Of a stretch of 64,000 nucleotides of DNA, positions 42,240-51,352 are shown piece by piece. A program made the translations under genes and the position numbers. The stretch is from Pedococcus sp031456495 (GTDB lineage: Bacteria; Actinomycetota; Actinomycetes; Actinomycetales; Dermatophilaceae): positions 682,001-746,000 of the forward strand of contig NZ_JAVDUW010000002.1 in the NCBI RefSeq assembly GCF_031456495.1. The letters are read 5' to 3'. How positions within the stretch are numbered: the stretch's first letter is position 1; each line of letters begins with the position of its first letter. The notes under the pieces are model-generated. The model saw only the letters and a list, made by a program, of their open reading frames with translations, did no database searches and was not told the origin of the DNA.

Positions 42240-42245
42240 TAGGGT
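42240..42245 (+). promoter_or_regulatory. -10 hexamer TAGGGT of the FAH-family gene
   Basis: TAGGGT ends 6 nt before the GTG start at 42252, with no SD in between. Confidence 0.45.
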
Positions 42246-42251
42246 CGGCTC

Positions 42252-43028
42252 GTGCGCATCGCGAGGTACACGACAGGTGACGACCCGGCATTCGGCGTGG
42301 TCGAGGGCGACCCCGGACGCGAGTTCGTCGTGCAGGTCCAGGGCGACCCCCTCTACACGCCGATCGTCCCCACGGGCGAGCGGTACCCGGTGGGGGAGGT
42401 GCGGCTGCTCTCGCCGGTGATTCCGCGCAGCAAGATCATCGGCATCGGCAAGAACTACGCCGACCACGCGAGGGAGATGGGTGGCGAGGTCCCTGAGGAG
42501 CCGCTCATGTTCCTCGTCCCGAACACCGCGGTCGTCGGGCCCGGCGACCCGGTCGTGATGCCGGCCGGTGCGCAGGAGATCTCCTACGAGGCCGAGCTCG
42601 CCGTCGTCATCGGGCGGATCGCCAAGGACGTGCCGCGCGAGCGCGTCAAGGAGGTCGTCTTCGGCTACACCTGCGCCAACGACGTGACTGCCCGGGACTG
42701 GCAGCGCGGCGACGGCCAGTGGGGCCGTGCCAAGGGCTTCGACACCTCCAAGCCGCTCGGGCCGTGGATCAACACCGAACTCGACGTGTCCGACCTTCGC
42801 GTGGTCAGCCGGGTCGACGGCGAGACCCGTCAGGACGGCACCACCGCGGACATGATCTTCGACGTGGAGACCCTCGTCTCGCACGCGAGCTCGGCCTTCA
42901 CCCTGCTGCCCGGCGACGTCATCCTCACCGGCACCCCGGCCGGCGTCGGCCTGGTCGAGCCCGGCCAGCGGGTCGACGTCGAGGTCGAGGGCATCGGCAC
43001 GCTCACCAACACGTTCGTCCGCCGCTGA
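42252..43028 (+). CDS. Fumarylacetoacetate hydrolase family protein
   Basis: 258 residues. The FAH fold begins near KIIGIGKNYADHAREMG; metal ligands lie in ISYEAELAVVIGR and in CANDVTARDWQ, with KGFDTSKPLGPWI and DVILTGTPAGVG also conserved. Members cleave or isomerise C-C bonds in dioic ketoacids, or act as oxaloacetate decarboxylase or acylpyruvase; the specific reaction is unknown. It usually sits directly before gltX in actinobacteria, as here. Leaderless start at GTG 42252. Confidence 0.9.
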   Translation: MRIARYTTGDDPAFGVVEGDPGREFVVQVQGDPLYTPIVPTGERYPVGEVRLLSPVIPRSKIIGIGKNYADHAREMGGEVPEEPLMFLVPNTAVVGPGDPVVMPAGAQEISYEAELAVVIGRIAKDVPRERVKEVVFGYTCANDVTARDWQRGDGQWGRAKGFDTSKPLGPWINTELDVSDLRVVSRVDGETRQDGTTADMIFDVETLVSHASSAFTLLPGDVILTGTPAGVGLVEPGQRVDVEVEGIGTLTNTFVRR

Positions 43029-43035
43029 CGTGAGG

Positions 43036-43065
43036 TGTGCCGTGGGGCCGCCCCCACGGCACACG
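43036..43065 (+). terminator. Terminator between FAH-family gene and gltX
   Basis: GTGTGCCGTGGGG (43036-43048) pairs with CCCCACGGCACAC (43053-43065) over a 4-base loop. Confidence 0.7.
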
Positions 43066-43085
43066 GGCCCCCACTCGGGGGTCCC

Positions 43086-43091
43086 TAGAAT
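43086..43091 (+). promoter_or_regulatory. -10 hexamer TAGAAT of gltX
   Basis: TAGAAT ends 9 nt before the gltX ATG; no SD is visible. Confidence 0.45.
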
Positions 43092-43100
43092 CGGGGCACC

Positions 43101-44624
<1,524 letters not shown>

Positions 44625-44636
44625 CCGCGGTGCCGA

Positions 44637-44740
44637 CGGCGTGACGCCGAGGGCGTCACGCGAACGGCGTCACACGGACGACGTGACGCGGACGACGTGA
44701 CGCCGAGGGCGTCACGCGGACGACGTGATGCCGTCGTGTC
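44637..44740. repeat. Cluster of GACGTGACG/GGCGTCAC repeats forming multiple hairpins
   Basis: GTGACGCCGAGGGCGTCAC at 44641-44659 recurs at 44697-44715, each a small perfect hairpin. Between and after them are direct copies of GGACGACGTGACGC. The array lies after gltX and probably ends its transcript, but it is more repetitive than a normal terminator. Confidence 0.75.
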
Positions 44741-44831
44741 GCGGGCGGCGCCGACGTCCGCCGCGATGGCGTGGCGGGGCTCACGCGCCCGGCGCGGTGC
44801 GGGTGGCCCGCACTGCGGTTAGCGTCGGGGC

Positions 44832-45320
44832 ATGACCCGCATCGTGACCGAGAGCATCGACGTGGCCGCCCCGGCCGAGACCGTCTTCGCGATCCTCGCC
44901 GACCCGCGACAGCACGCGCGCATCGACGGCTCCGGGTCGGTGCAGGCGATCGTGGAGGGGCCTGAGCGGCTCGAGCGCGGCTCGCAGTTCGGCGCGCAGA
45001 TGCGGCTCTTCGGCCTGCCGTACCGCATCTCGAACCGGGTCGTGGAGTTCGAGGAGGGGCACCGGATCGCCTGGCGCCACTTCGGTGGCCACCGGTGGCG
45101 CTACGAGCTGGAGCCGCTCGGCGCCGACCGCACCCGCGTCACCGAGTCCTTCGACTACTCGATGTACGGGACCGGGCCGCGCCTGGTCATCGAGCTGCTG
45201 CGCTTCCCCGCCCGCAACCGCGACGGGATCAGGGCCACGCTGGTGCGGCTGCGCGACGCGGCCGAGGCCGACGCGGCCACCGGGACGTCCGTCGACGCCG
45301 CGACGGGGGAGGGGTCCTGA
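44832..45320 (+). CDS. SRPBCC family protein
   Basis: 162 residues with a START/Bet v 1-like pattern: VTESIDVAAPAETVFAILADPRQHARIDG at the N-terminus and WRYELEPLGADRTRVTESFDYS in the middle. The fold binds hydrophobic ligands. TAGCGT at 44820-44825 lies 6 nt before the ATG. The stop overlaps the next start by one base (TGATG), so the two genes are coupled. The ligand is unknown. Confidence 0.8.
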   Translation: MTRIVTESIDVAAPAETVFAILADPRQHARIDGSGSVQAIVEGPERLERGSQFGAQMRLFGLPYRISNRVVEFEEGHRIAWRHFGGHRWRYELEPLGADRTRVTESFDYSMYGTGPRLVIELLRFPARNRDGIRATLVRLRDAAEADAATGTSVDAATGEGS

Positions 45321-45532
45321 TGTCCATCCGCAAGGGCTCGAGGGTCAGGTGGACGTGGGGCAGCTCCACGGCCGAGGGCACCGTCACCGAGGTCCACCAC
45401 GAGCGCGTCACGCGGACGATCAAGGGCTCCACGGTGACCCGCGACGCCAGCAGGGACGAGCCGGCATACGACATCGAGCAGGACGACGGCAGCCGCGTCC
45501 TGAAGTCGCAGAGCGAGGTCGAACGCGCCTGA
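45320..45532 (+). CDS. DUF2945-type (TUDOR-like) small protein
   Basis: 70 residues. The start MSIRKGSRVRWTWGSSTAEGTVTEVH and the middle with EPAYDIEQDDGS are typical of DUF2945 'hypervirulence-associated TUDOR' proteins, small beta-barrels of unknown function. Translationally coupled to the SRPBCC gene by a TGATG overlap. Confidence 0.8.
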   Translation: MSIRKGSRVRWTWGSSTAEGTVTEVHHERVTRTIKGSTVTRDASRDEPAYDIEQDDGSRVLKSQSEVERA

Positions 45533-45577
45533 GGCGTGCCGGAATCCGCGCCCGGTCCGGCTGCCGGTGGGGCCGAT

Positions 45578-45607
45578 TTGGGAAGCCGAGGAACGGCCCG
45601 GTAGTAT
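45578..45607 (+). promoter_or_regulatory. Promoter of the tRNA-Gln gene
   Basis: TTGGGA (45578-45583), 18 bases, TAGTAT (45602-45607), about 55 bases before the tRNA. Confidence 0.45.
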
Positions 45608-45661
45608 CGCTCCTCGGTTCACCCCATGAAGGCCTTCGGGCGCGCTGGGAGTGATACCCCT

Positions 45662-45733
45662 TGGGGTATGGTGTAATTGGCAGCACGACTGATTCTGGTT
45701 CAGTTAGTCTAGGTTCGAGTCCTGGTACCCCAG
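45662..45733 (+). tRNA. tRNA-Gln (anticodon CTG)
   Basis: The acceptor stem TGGGGTA pairs with TACCCCA (45726-45732), discriminator G. The anticodon stem ACTGA/TCAGT encloses the loop TTCTGGT, anticodon CTG. The T-arm contains GTTCGAG. CCA is not encoded. It reads CAG codons and is charged through the GltX/GatCAB route inferred here. Confidence 0.95.
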
Positions 45734-45843
45734 CTCCGGCGGAGCTCCGCGCGAGACCCCGCCGATTCGGAGAAATCCACGACCTGCCGGTATGGTTCTC
45801 TCCGCTGCCCGACACCGCGAGGTGTCACCGGCAGACCAGCTAG

Positions 45844-45916
45844 GGCCCCGTTGTGTAGCGGCCTAGCACGCCGCCCTCTCAAGGCGGTAGCGCGGGTTCG
45901 AATCCCGTCGGGGCTA
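45844..45916 (+). tRNA. tRNA-Glu (anticodon CTC)
   Basis: The acceptor GGCCCCG (45844-45850) pairs with CGGGGCT (45909-45915), discriminator A. The anticodon stem CCGCC/GGCGG encloses CTCTCAA, anticodon CTC. The T-arm GGTTCGAATCC is normal. It lies 110 bases after tRNA-Gln. Confidence 0.95.
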
Positions 45917-45925
45917 CGCGAGCAG

Positions 45926-45954
45926 GAGCCCCCGTCCGACTAGGACGGGGGCTC
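45926..45954 (+). terminator. tRNA operon terminator
   Basis: GAGCCCCCGTCC (45926-45937) pairs with GGACGGGGGCTC (45943-45954) with a 5-base loop, 10 bases after tRNA-Glu. Confidence 0.8.
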
Positions 45955-46047
45955 TTCGCGTTTGCCGGTACCGCTGTTCGTGCGTACGACCGTCCGCGGG
46001 TGCGGCCGGTCGTACGTGCGGATCGCGGGCGTGGGGATCGCGGGGGA

Positions 46048-46650
46048 CTACGACCTGCGGGTGCTCACCGACTCCTGCGCCATCCGCCGCAGGGCGACCA
46101 GCACCGGGTCGACCATGACCGTCCCTACGACCACCGTGTGCATCGCGGTCGCCGGGTCGTCCGCGGCCAGTGCGACGTCGAGGTCGACGGCGGCCACCTG
46201 CTCCATGGCCCTCGCGTAGCGGCGCAGCGCGTCCGCCGTCACGCCCACCCCGGCGTCGCGCGCGGCCGCGAGGGCGACGCTCAGGGCGCGCGCCGCCGGC
46301 GCCTGCGCCGACACGCTCCAGCCGAGCTCGGCGACGAGGTCGGAGACGTCCTCGCTGACGGGGCCGTCGTCCCCGGGGGTGGGCAGCGCGTAGTGGGCGA
46401 TGCCGAGCAGGTCGTGGCGCGAGGCCGGGGGATTGCCCAGGGCCGACAGGATCGCGGAGATGCCGGCGATCCCCACGCCGCCGTGCTCGACGAGGGCGCG
46501 GACGAGCCGGACCCGCTCCACGTGCTCGGGCCCGTACTCGGCGCGGGTGCGGCTGGTGGCCTCGCCGGGCATGAGGAGCCCTTCGCGCAGGTAGTACTTC
46601 AGGGTGTGGACGGGCACGCCGGTCGTCTCGGCGAGCTCGGAGATCCGCAT
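46048..46650 (-). CDS. MerR-family transcriptional regulator
   Basis: 200 residues. The N-terminal winged HTH is MRISELAETTGVPVHTLKYYLREGLLMPGE, with Arg/Tyr spacing normal for MerR; the DNA-binding domain spans about 1-70. The C-terminal domain of about 120 residues is helical and lacks a metal-binding Cys pair, so a small organic ligand is more likely. The ATG at 46650 is preferred (GAGGTG close upstream) over an ATG seven codons further out. Divergent from the DUF4188 gene, with paired operators between. Confidence 0.87.
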   Translation of the reverse strand: MRISELAETTGVPVHTLKYYLREGLLMPGEATSRTRAEYGPEHVERVRLVRALVEHGGVGIAGISAILSALGNPPASRHDLLGIAHYALPTPGDDGPVSEDVSDLVAELGWSVSAQAPAARALSVALAAARDAGVGVTADALRRYARAMEQVAAVDLDVALAADDPATAMHTVVVGTVMVDPVLVALRRMAQESVSTRRS

Positions 46651-46664
46651 GGGCACCTCGGGTC

Positions 46665-46725
46665 TTGACATCGGATAGTGCTGCTGTCCAATATGGCAGA
46701 GCGCTGATGGACAGCGCCACTATCC
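46665..46725. promoter_or_regulatory. Stretched-spacer promoter with two MerR-type dyads
   Basis: TTGACA (46665-46670) is followed 18-19 bases later by CAATAT/AATATG, a long spacer typical of MerR targets. The dyad GGATAGtgctgCTGTCC (46673-46689) lies in that spacer. A second, inverted copy GGACAGcgccaCTATCC is at 46709-46725. Over 18 bases the two blocks match at 17 as reverse complements. Confidence 0.65.
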
Positions 46726-46737
46726 AAGGAGTGCGGC

Positions 46738-47226
46738 ATGGTCGATCGCGTCACCCACGCCTACGAAGGACCGCTCGCGGTCTTCCTCATCGGCCTGCGC
46801 GTGCACAAGCCGTGGCGCGTCGGCGTTGTCGGCACCGCTGTCCGTGCGATGCCCCGCATGGTCGTCGAGCTCGAGCGCAACAAGGCGGCGGCCGCGCGCG
46901 GCGAGGCGGAGTCGCTGGGCTACCTCGGCAGCCGGTCGACCGTGAACGGCCTCGGCACGACGATGATCCAGTGGTGGCGCAGCGTCGAGGACATCTACGC
47001 CTACGCGAACGCCGAGCCGCTCGAGCACCGGCCGGCCTGGCTGGACTTCTACCGCGCCGTGCGCACCGACCCCACCGCCGTCACCATCTGGCACGAGACG
47101 TATGCCGTGTCGGCGGCGGAGAGCGTGTATGCCGGGCCGGCGCCGTTCGGGCTCGCCTCGATCGCCGGGACCGTGCCGGTCGGCCGGCGGGGCGACACCG
47201 CGCGCGAGCGCATCGTCCACGGCTAG
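46738..47226 (+). CDS. DUF4188 (monooxygenase-like) family protein
   Basis: 162 residues. Pattern GPLAVFLIGLRVHKPWRVG at the start, then MPRMVVELERNK, GYLGSRS and MIQWWRSVEDIYAYANAE, then FYRAVRTDPTAVTIWHETY, is that of DUF4188 proteins, relatives of dimeric alpha/beta-barrel oxygenases. AAGGAG lies 6 nt upstream of the ATG. Likely induced by the divergent MerR protein; the substrate is unknown. Confidence 0.8.
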   Translation: MVDRVTHAYEGPLAVFLIGLRVHKPWRVGVVGTAVRAMPRMVVELERNKAAAARGEAESLGYLGSRSTVNGLGTTMIQWWRSVEDIYAYANAEPLEHRPAWLDFYRAVRTDPTAVTIWHETYAVSAAESVYAGPAPFGLASIAGTVPVGRRGDTARERIVHG

Positions 47227-47254
47227 GCAGCCAGTCGGCCAGGCGGTCACGCAG

Positions 47255-47869
47255 CTACGCGGCGGGTCGGCCGGCGATGCGCCGCCGGCGCAGCAGGGGG
47301 CGTCCCGACAGGGCGGCGGCCGCCGGTAGGGCCCACAGCCAGGCCCGGTCGGCCCTGAGCGGCTCCGGTCCGGGTCCGGTGGCCGGGTCGAGCCGGCGCA
47401 GGTGCAGCCGGCGCCAGTGGGTGCGCAGGTCCTCGTCGTCGTCACGAAGGCCCTGGGAGGCGAGGTAGCTGGCGAACCAGGAGCGGGCGAACTTCCTCAG
47501 CGCGCCGACCACCTTCATGGCCTCGTCGGCGTCTGCGAGCGGCTCGGCGCGCACGACCCGGGTGTCACCGCGGTGCTGCACCGTCGCGACGGGGTCGGCC
47601 GTGAGGTTGCGGAACCACTGTGACCGGCCGCCGTACGGGCACCACAGGTAGGTGTGGTCCCCGACACGGTGCGGGTAGACGAGGACGTGCCGCGGCAGGC
47701 CGGAGGAACGTCCGGTGGTGGTCACGACCATCCAGACGCGACCGGCAACGGGTCCGAGGCCGAGCCGCCAGAGGTACAGCGGCAGCCCCATCAGCCTGCG
47801 CGTCGGCCACGCGTCGAGGTACCGCGTCGTCTGCGTCCCCTCGCGTGTCGGCGGCCGGCCGTCCTGCAC
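47255..47869 (-). CDS. Nitroreductase-family deazaflavin (F420)-dependent oxidoreductase
   Basis: About 204 residues. The core WMVVTTTGRSSGLPRHVLVYPHRVGDHTYLWCPYGGRSQWFRNLTADP is the F420-binding split-barrel of Ddn-like enzymes, which reduce quinones or nitro compounds. The C-terminal tail is Arg-rich. The start is uncertain: the frame stays open upstream to an ATG at 47992 or further, but those residues are Arg/Ser-rich and unlike the family, so the GTG at 47869 was used. The presence of cofC in the window supports F420 in this organism. Confidence 0.7.
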   Translation of the reverse strand: MQDGRPPTREGTQTTRYLDAWPTRRLMGLPLYLWRLGLGPVAGRVWMVVTTTGRSSGLPRHVLVYPHRVGDHTYLWCPYGGRSQWFRNLTADPVATVQHRGDTRVVRAEPLADADEAMKVVGALRKFARSWFASYLASQGLRDDDEDLRTHWRRLHLRRLDPATGPGPEPLRADRAWLWALPAAAALSGRPLLRRRRIAGRPAA

Positions 47870-48076
47870 GCCTCGGCCGCGTCGCGCTCCTGCGCGGCTG
47901 GGGGCCTGTGCCCGGTGCGCGGTTCCTGCTCGGCTGGAGACGGCTGCCCGGCTGGAGGGGTCTGGTCGGCGTGAGGTTCGTGTCTGGCCCATGCCTCCAG
48001 CGTCGGCCTGCGCCGTCGGCGTGGGCGGAGTCGAACGTCCCGTCACCCGCAGGCTGGCCGCCTGCCGTCCGGCCGG

Positions 48077-48820
48077 TCAGGCGTTGTTCTGCTGCTGCTG
48101 CTGGGCGTGGTGACGGGCGAGGACCTCGGTCAGCTTGTTGGCGCCGGCCATCACGGTCGCCGCGTGGAGCCGGCCGGGCTGGCGCGAGAGACGCTCGATC
48201 GGACCGGAGATCGAGACCGCAGCGACCACCCGGCCGCTCGGGCCGCGGACCGGTGCGGACACCGACGCGACCCCGGCCTCGCGCTCGCCGACGCTCTGCG
48301 CCCAGCCCCGGCGGCGGACACCCGAGAGGGTCGTCGCGGTGAACTTGGCGCCGTGCAGGCCGCGGTGCAGGCGGTCCGGCTCCTCCCAGGCGAGCAGCAC
48401 CTGGGCCGCAGACCCGGCGAGCATCGACAGGGTCGCGCCGACGGGGATCGAGTCGCGCAGGCCCACGGGGCGCTCGGCCGCGGAGACGCAGATGCGGTGG
48501 TCGCCCTGGCGGCGGAACAGCTGCGCGCTCTCGTTGGTGTGGTCGCGCAGCGCCCCGAGGACGGGGCCGGCGGCGGCGAGCAGCCGGTCCTCGCCCGCGG
48601 CTGCGGCGAGCTCGGCCAGGCGCGGCCCGAGCACGAAGCGGCCCTGGATGTCGCGCGTGACGAGGCGGTGGTGCTCGAGGGCGACGGCCAGCCGGTGGGC
48701 CGTGGGGCGGGCCAGTCCGGTCGCGGTGACCAGCTGCGCGAGGGTCGACGGCCCGGCCTCGAGGGCGCCCAGGACGATGGCCGCCTTGTCGAGAACGCCG
48801 ACTCCACTGGTGTTGTCCAT
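48077..48820 (-). CDS. ndgR: IclR-family regulator, NdgR/LeuR type
   Basis: 247 residues. The N-terminal winged HTH STLAQLVTATGLARPTAHRLAVALEHHRLVTRD (about 23-60) is followed by an IclR effector domain ending AVSISGPIERLSRQPGRLHAATVMAGANKLTEVL. A Gln-rich tail closes it. It is divergent from leuCD, the position of NdgR in Streptomyces and related actinobacteria, where it controls leucine and other amino-acid genes. Start ATG 48820. It probably binds the palindrome at 48835. Confidence 0.87.
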   Translation of the reverse strand: MDNTSGVGVLDKAAIVLGALEAGPSTLAQLVTATGLARPTAHRLAVALEHHRLVTRDIQGRFVLGPRLAELAAAAGEDRLLAAAGPVLGALRDHTNESAQLFRRQGDHRICVSAAERPVGLRDSIPVGATLSMLAGSAAQVLLAWEEPDRLHRGLHGAKFTATTLSGVRRRGWAQSVGEREAGVASVSAPVRGPSGRVVAAVSISGPIERLSRQPGRLHAATVMAGANKLTEVLARHHAQQQQQNNA

Positions 48821-48834
48821 GCACTGATATTGAC

Positions 48835-48851
48835 GTCTCAGTGCCTGAGAC
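48835..48851. promoter_or_regulatory. Operator palindrome between ndgR and leuC
   Basis: GTCTCAgtgccTGAGAC, a perfect 6-base inverted repeat with a 5-base centre, 15 bases before the regulator start. Expected site for the IclR-type protein on the divergent ndgR/leuCD promoters. Confidence 0.65.
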
Positions 48852-48940
48852 GCAAATCCACCCGCGTGTCCGAGGTGCGACGCTCGGTGGACGGCGCAGC
48901 GTGGCGCGCGCCGGGACCATGGTTCGAAGGAGTGGGGAAC

Positions 48941-50365
48941 GTGTCGGGAACGCTGGCCGAGAAGGTGTGGGACGCCCACGTCGTCCGTCGAGCCGAGGGC
49001 GAGCCGGACCTCCTCTACATCGACCTCCACCTCGTCCACGAGGTGACCTCGCCGCAGGCCTTCGACGGGCTCCGCCTCGCCGGCCGCGGTGTCCGTCGAC
49101 CCGAGCTCACCCTGGCCACCGAGGACCACAACGTCCCCACCACGCCGGGCCCGATCACCGACCCCGTGAGCCGCACGCAGGTCGAGACCCTGCGCCGCAA
49201 CTGCGAGGAGTTCGGCGTACGGCTCTACCCCATGGGTGACGCTGAGCAGGGCATCGTCCACGTCGTCGGCCCCCAGCTGGGCCTGACCCAGCCGGGCATG
49301 ACGATCGTCTGTGGCGACTCGCACACCTCGACCCACGGCGCGTTCGGCGCCCTGGCCTTCGGCATCGGCACCTCCGAGGTCGAGCACGTCCTCGCCACGC
49401 AGACGCTGCCGCTCAAGCCGTTCCGCACCATGGCCGTCACCGTCGAGGGCGAGCTGCAGCCCGGCGTCACCGCCAAGGACATCGTGCTCGCCGTCATCGC
49501 GAAGATCGGCACCGGCGGTGGCCAGGGCTACGTCCTGGAGTACCGCGGCAGCGCCATCCGCTCGCTCTCCATGGAGGCGCGGATGACGGTCTGCAACATG
49601 TCGATCGAGGCCGGCGCCCGCGCGGGCATGATCGCCCCCGACGAGACGACCTACGACTACCTCAAGGGCCGCGAGCACGCGCCCACCGGGGCCGACTGGG
49701 ACGCCGCGGTCGCCGACTGGGACCAGCTGCGCACCGACGACGACGCGGTCTTCGACGCCGAGGTCTTCCTCGACGCCTCGACCCTGACGCCGTTCGTCAC
49801 GTGGGGCACCAACCCCGGCCAGGGCCTCCCGCTCGGTGAGGCCGTCCCCGACCCCGAGACGCTCGGTGACGACACCGCCAAGGCCGCGGCCCGGCACGCG
49901 CTGGAGTACATGGGCCTGACCCCCGGCACCCCGCTGCGCGAGATCAAGGTCGACACCGTCTTCGTCGGGTCGTGCACCAACGGCCGCATCGAGGACCTGC
50001 GCGCCGCCGCCGAGGTGGTCAAGGGCCGCAGGGTCGCCGACGGCGTGCGCATGCTCGTGGTGCCGGGCTCGGCCCGCGTCCGGCTGCAGGCCGAGGCGGA
50101 AGGCCTGGACAAGGTCTTCACCGAGGCCGGCGCCGAGTGGCGCCTGCCCGGCTGCTCGATGTGCCTGGGCATGAACCCCGACCAGCTGGCGCCGGGGGAG
50201 CGCAGCGCCTCCACCTCCAACCGCAACTTCGAGGGCCGGCAGGGCAAGGGTGGTCGCACCCACCTGGTCAGCCCGCTCGTCGCCGCCGCCACCGCGCTGC
50301 GCGGCACCCTGTCCAGCCCGGCCGACCTCGACCAGCTCGTCGGCGCGAACGAGGGGACCCTCTGA
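48941..50365 (+). CDS. leuC: 3-isopropylmalate dehydratase large subunit
   Basis: 474 residues of aconitase-fold protein. It isomerises 2- to 3-isopropylmalate in leucine synthesis, with LeuD. Fe-S cysteines are in VFVGSCTNGRIEDL and LPGCSMCLGMNPD; CGDSHTSTHGAFG and STSNRNFEGRQG are conserved. AAGGAG 8 nt before the GTG at 48941 decides the start. The stop overlaps leuD by one base. Confidence 0.96.
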   Translation: MSGTLAEKVWDAHVVRRAEGEPDLLYIDLHLVHEVTSPQAFDGLRLAGRGVRRPELTLATEDHNVPTTPGPITDPVSRTQVETLRRNCEEFGVRLYPMGDAEQGIVHVVGPQLGLTQPGMTIVCGDSHTSTHGAFGALAFGIGTSEVEHVLATQTLPLKPFRTMAVTVEGELQPGVTAKDIVLAVIAKIGTGGGQGYVLEYRGSAIRSLSMEARMTVCNMSIEAGARAGMIAPDETTYDYLKGREHAPTGADWDAAVADWDQLRTDDDAVFDAEVFLDASTLTPFVTWGTNPGQGLPLGEAVPDPETLGDDTAKAAARHALEYMGLTPGTPLREIKVDTVFVGSCTNGRIEDLRAAAEVVKGRRVADGVRMLVVPGSARVRLQAEAEGLDKVFTEAGAEWRLPGCSMCLGMNPDQLAPGERSASTSNRNFEGRQGKGGRTHLVSPLVAAATALRGTLSSPADLDQLVGANEGTL

Positions 50366-50958
50366 TGCAGGCCTTCACGACCCACACCGGCATCGGTGTC
50401 CCGCTGCGCCGCAGCAACGTCGACACCGACCAGATCATCCCCGCCGTCTACCTCAAGCGCGTGACGCGCACCGGGTTCGAGGACGGCCTGTTCGCCGCGT
50501 GGCGCAAGGACGAGACCTTCATCCTCAACCACGAATCGTATGCCGCGGGCTCGGTCCTCGTGGCCGGGCCGGACTTCGGGACGGGGTCCTCGCGGGAGCA
50601 CGCCGTCTGGGCGCTGATGAACTACGGCTTTCGGGTCGTGCTGTCCTCGCGCTTTGCCGACATCTTCCGTGGCAACAGCGGCAAGCAGGGCCTGCTGACG
50701 GCCCAGCTCGCGCAGGACGACATCGAGCTCATCTGGAAGTACCTCGAGAACGAGCCGGGCGCGTCCGTCACGGTCGACCTGGTGTCGCGCACCGTCACCG
50801 CGGGCGACATCGTGGCCTCCTTCGAGGTCGACGACTACACCCGCTGGCGGCTGCTCGAGGGCCTCGACGACATCAGCCTCACGCTGCGCCACGAGCAGAC
50901 CATCACGGACTTCGAGGCCCGCCGCCCGGCATACAAGCCGGTCACCACCTCCGCCTGA
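50365..50958 (+). CDS. leuD: 3-isopropylmalate dehydratase small subunit
   Basis: 197 residues, normal. The swivel domain shows RRSNVDTDQIIPAVYLKRV, the loop GPDFGTGSSREHAVWAL and the IFRGNSGKQGLL segment. The ATG overlaps leuC's TGA, so translation is coupled. No terminator hairpin as strong as the others was noted right after it. Confidence 0.96.
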   Translation: MQAFTTHTGIGVPLRRSNVDTDQIIPAVYLKRVTRTGFEDGLFAAWRKDETFILNHESYAAGSVLVAGPDFGTGSSREHAVWALMNYGFRVVLSSRFADIFRGNSGKQGLLTAQLAQDDIELIWKYLENEPGASVTVDLVSRTVTAGDIVASFEVDDYTRWRLLEGLDDISLTLRHEQTITDFEARRPAYKPVTTSA

Positions 50959-51352
50959 GCGCTCCGGCGCGCCGCGACACGGCGTGTTGCGGCAGCCAAT
51001 CCGCGCTGCGCGTCTCCGCCTGCTCCGGCGCACCCGTTCCGTGGCCCGCCGAGCCCTTCCACGGGCCCGCAGGCAGGTGCCCGAACTGCCGAAGTTGTTG
51101 CGGCGCAACGGTGTTGGTTCAGTACACGCCCACACCCTCGCCGCCGTGCGTGCCGGGTGACAGGGCGTCCGCAGCGCCTGGATCGACCTCCGGGGGCCCG
51201 GAAATCCGTTGCGACACAATGGATCAGGCCCTTGACATGGTGGACTCGGACCCTCAACGGCCCTAACGTCAGACCCACGTCGGGCAGCGGCTCGACCGCC
51301 CAACCTGTCGGGCCAAGGGGGTCCGGCGTCACAACCCTGTGGAGGGGAAGAC
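50959..51352 (+). promoter_or_regulatory. 393-base gap with the hupB promoter
   Basis: TGGACT (51241-51246) and TAACGT (51264-51269) with 17 bases between make a likely hupB promoter, giving a leader of about 80 bases. A TTGACA at 51232-51237 is close by but badly spaced. GC-rich short inverted repeats occur elsewhere in the gap; I see no reading frame I can support. Confidence 0.45.

Noticed and set aside
47870..48076. N-terminal extension of the F420-type reductase back to 47992 or 48046
   Set aside because: The added residues are Arg/Ser/Pro-rich without fold features and the family does not carry them; kept as uncertain start only.
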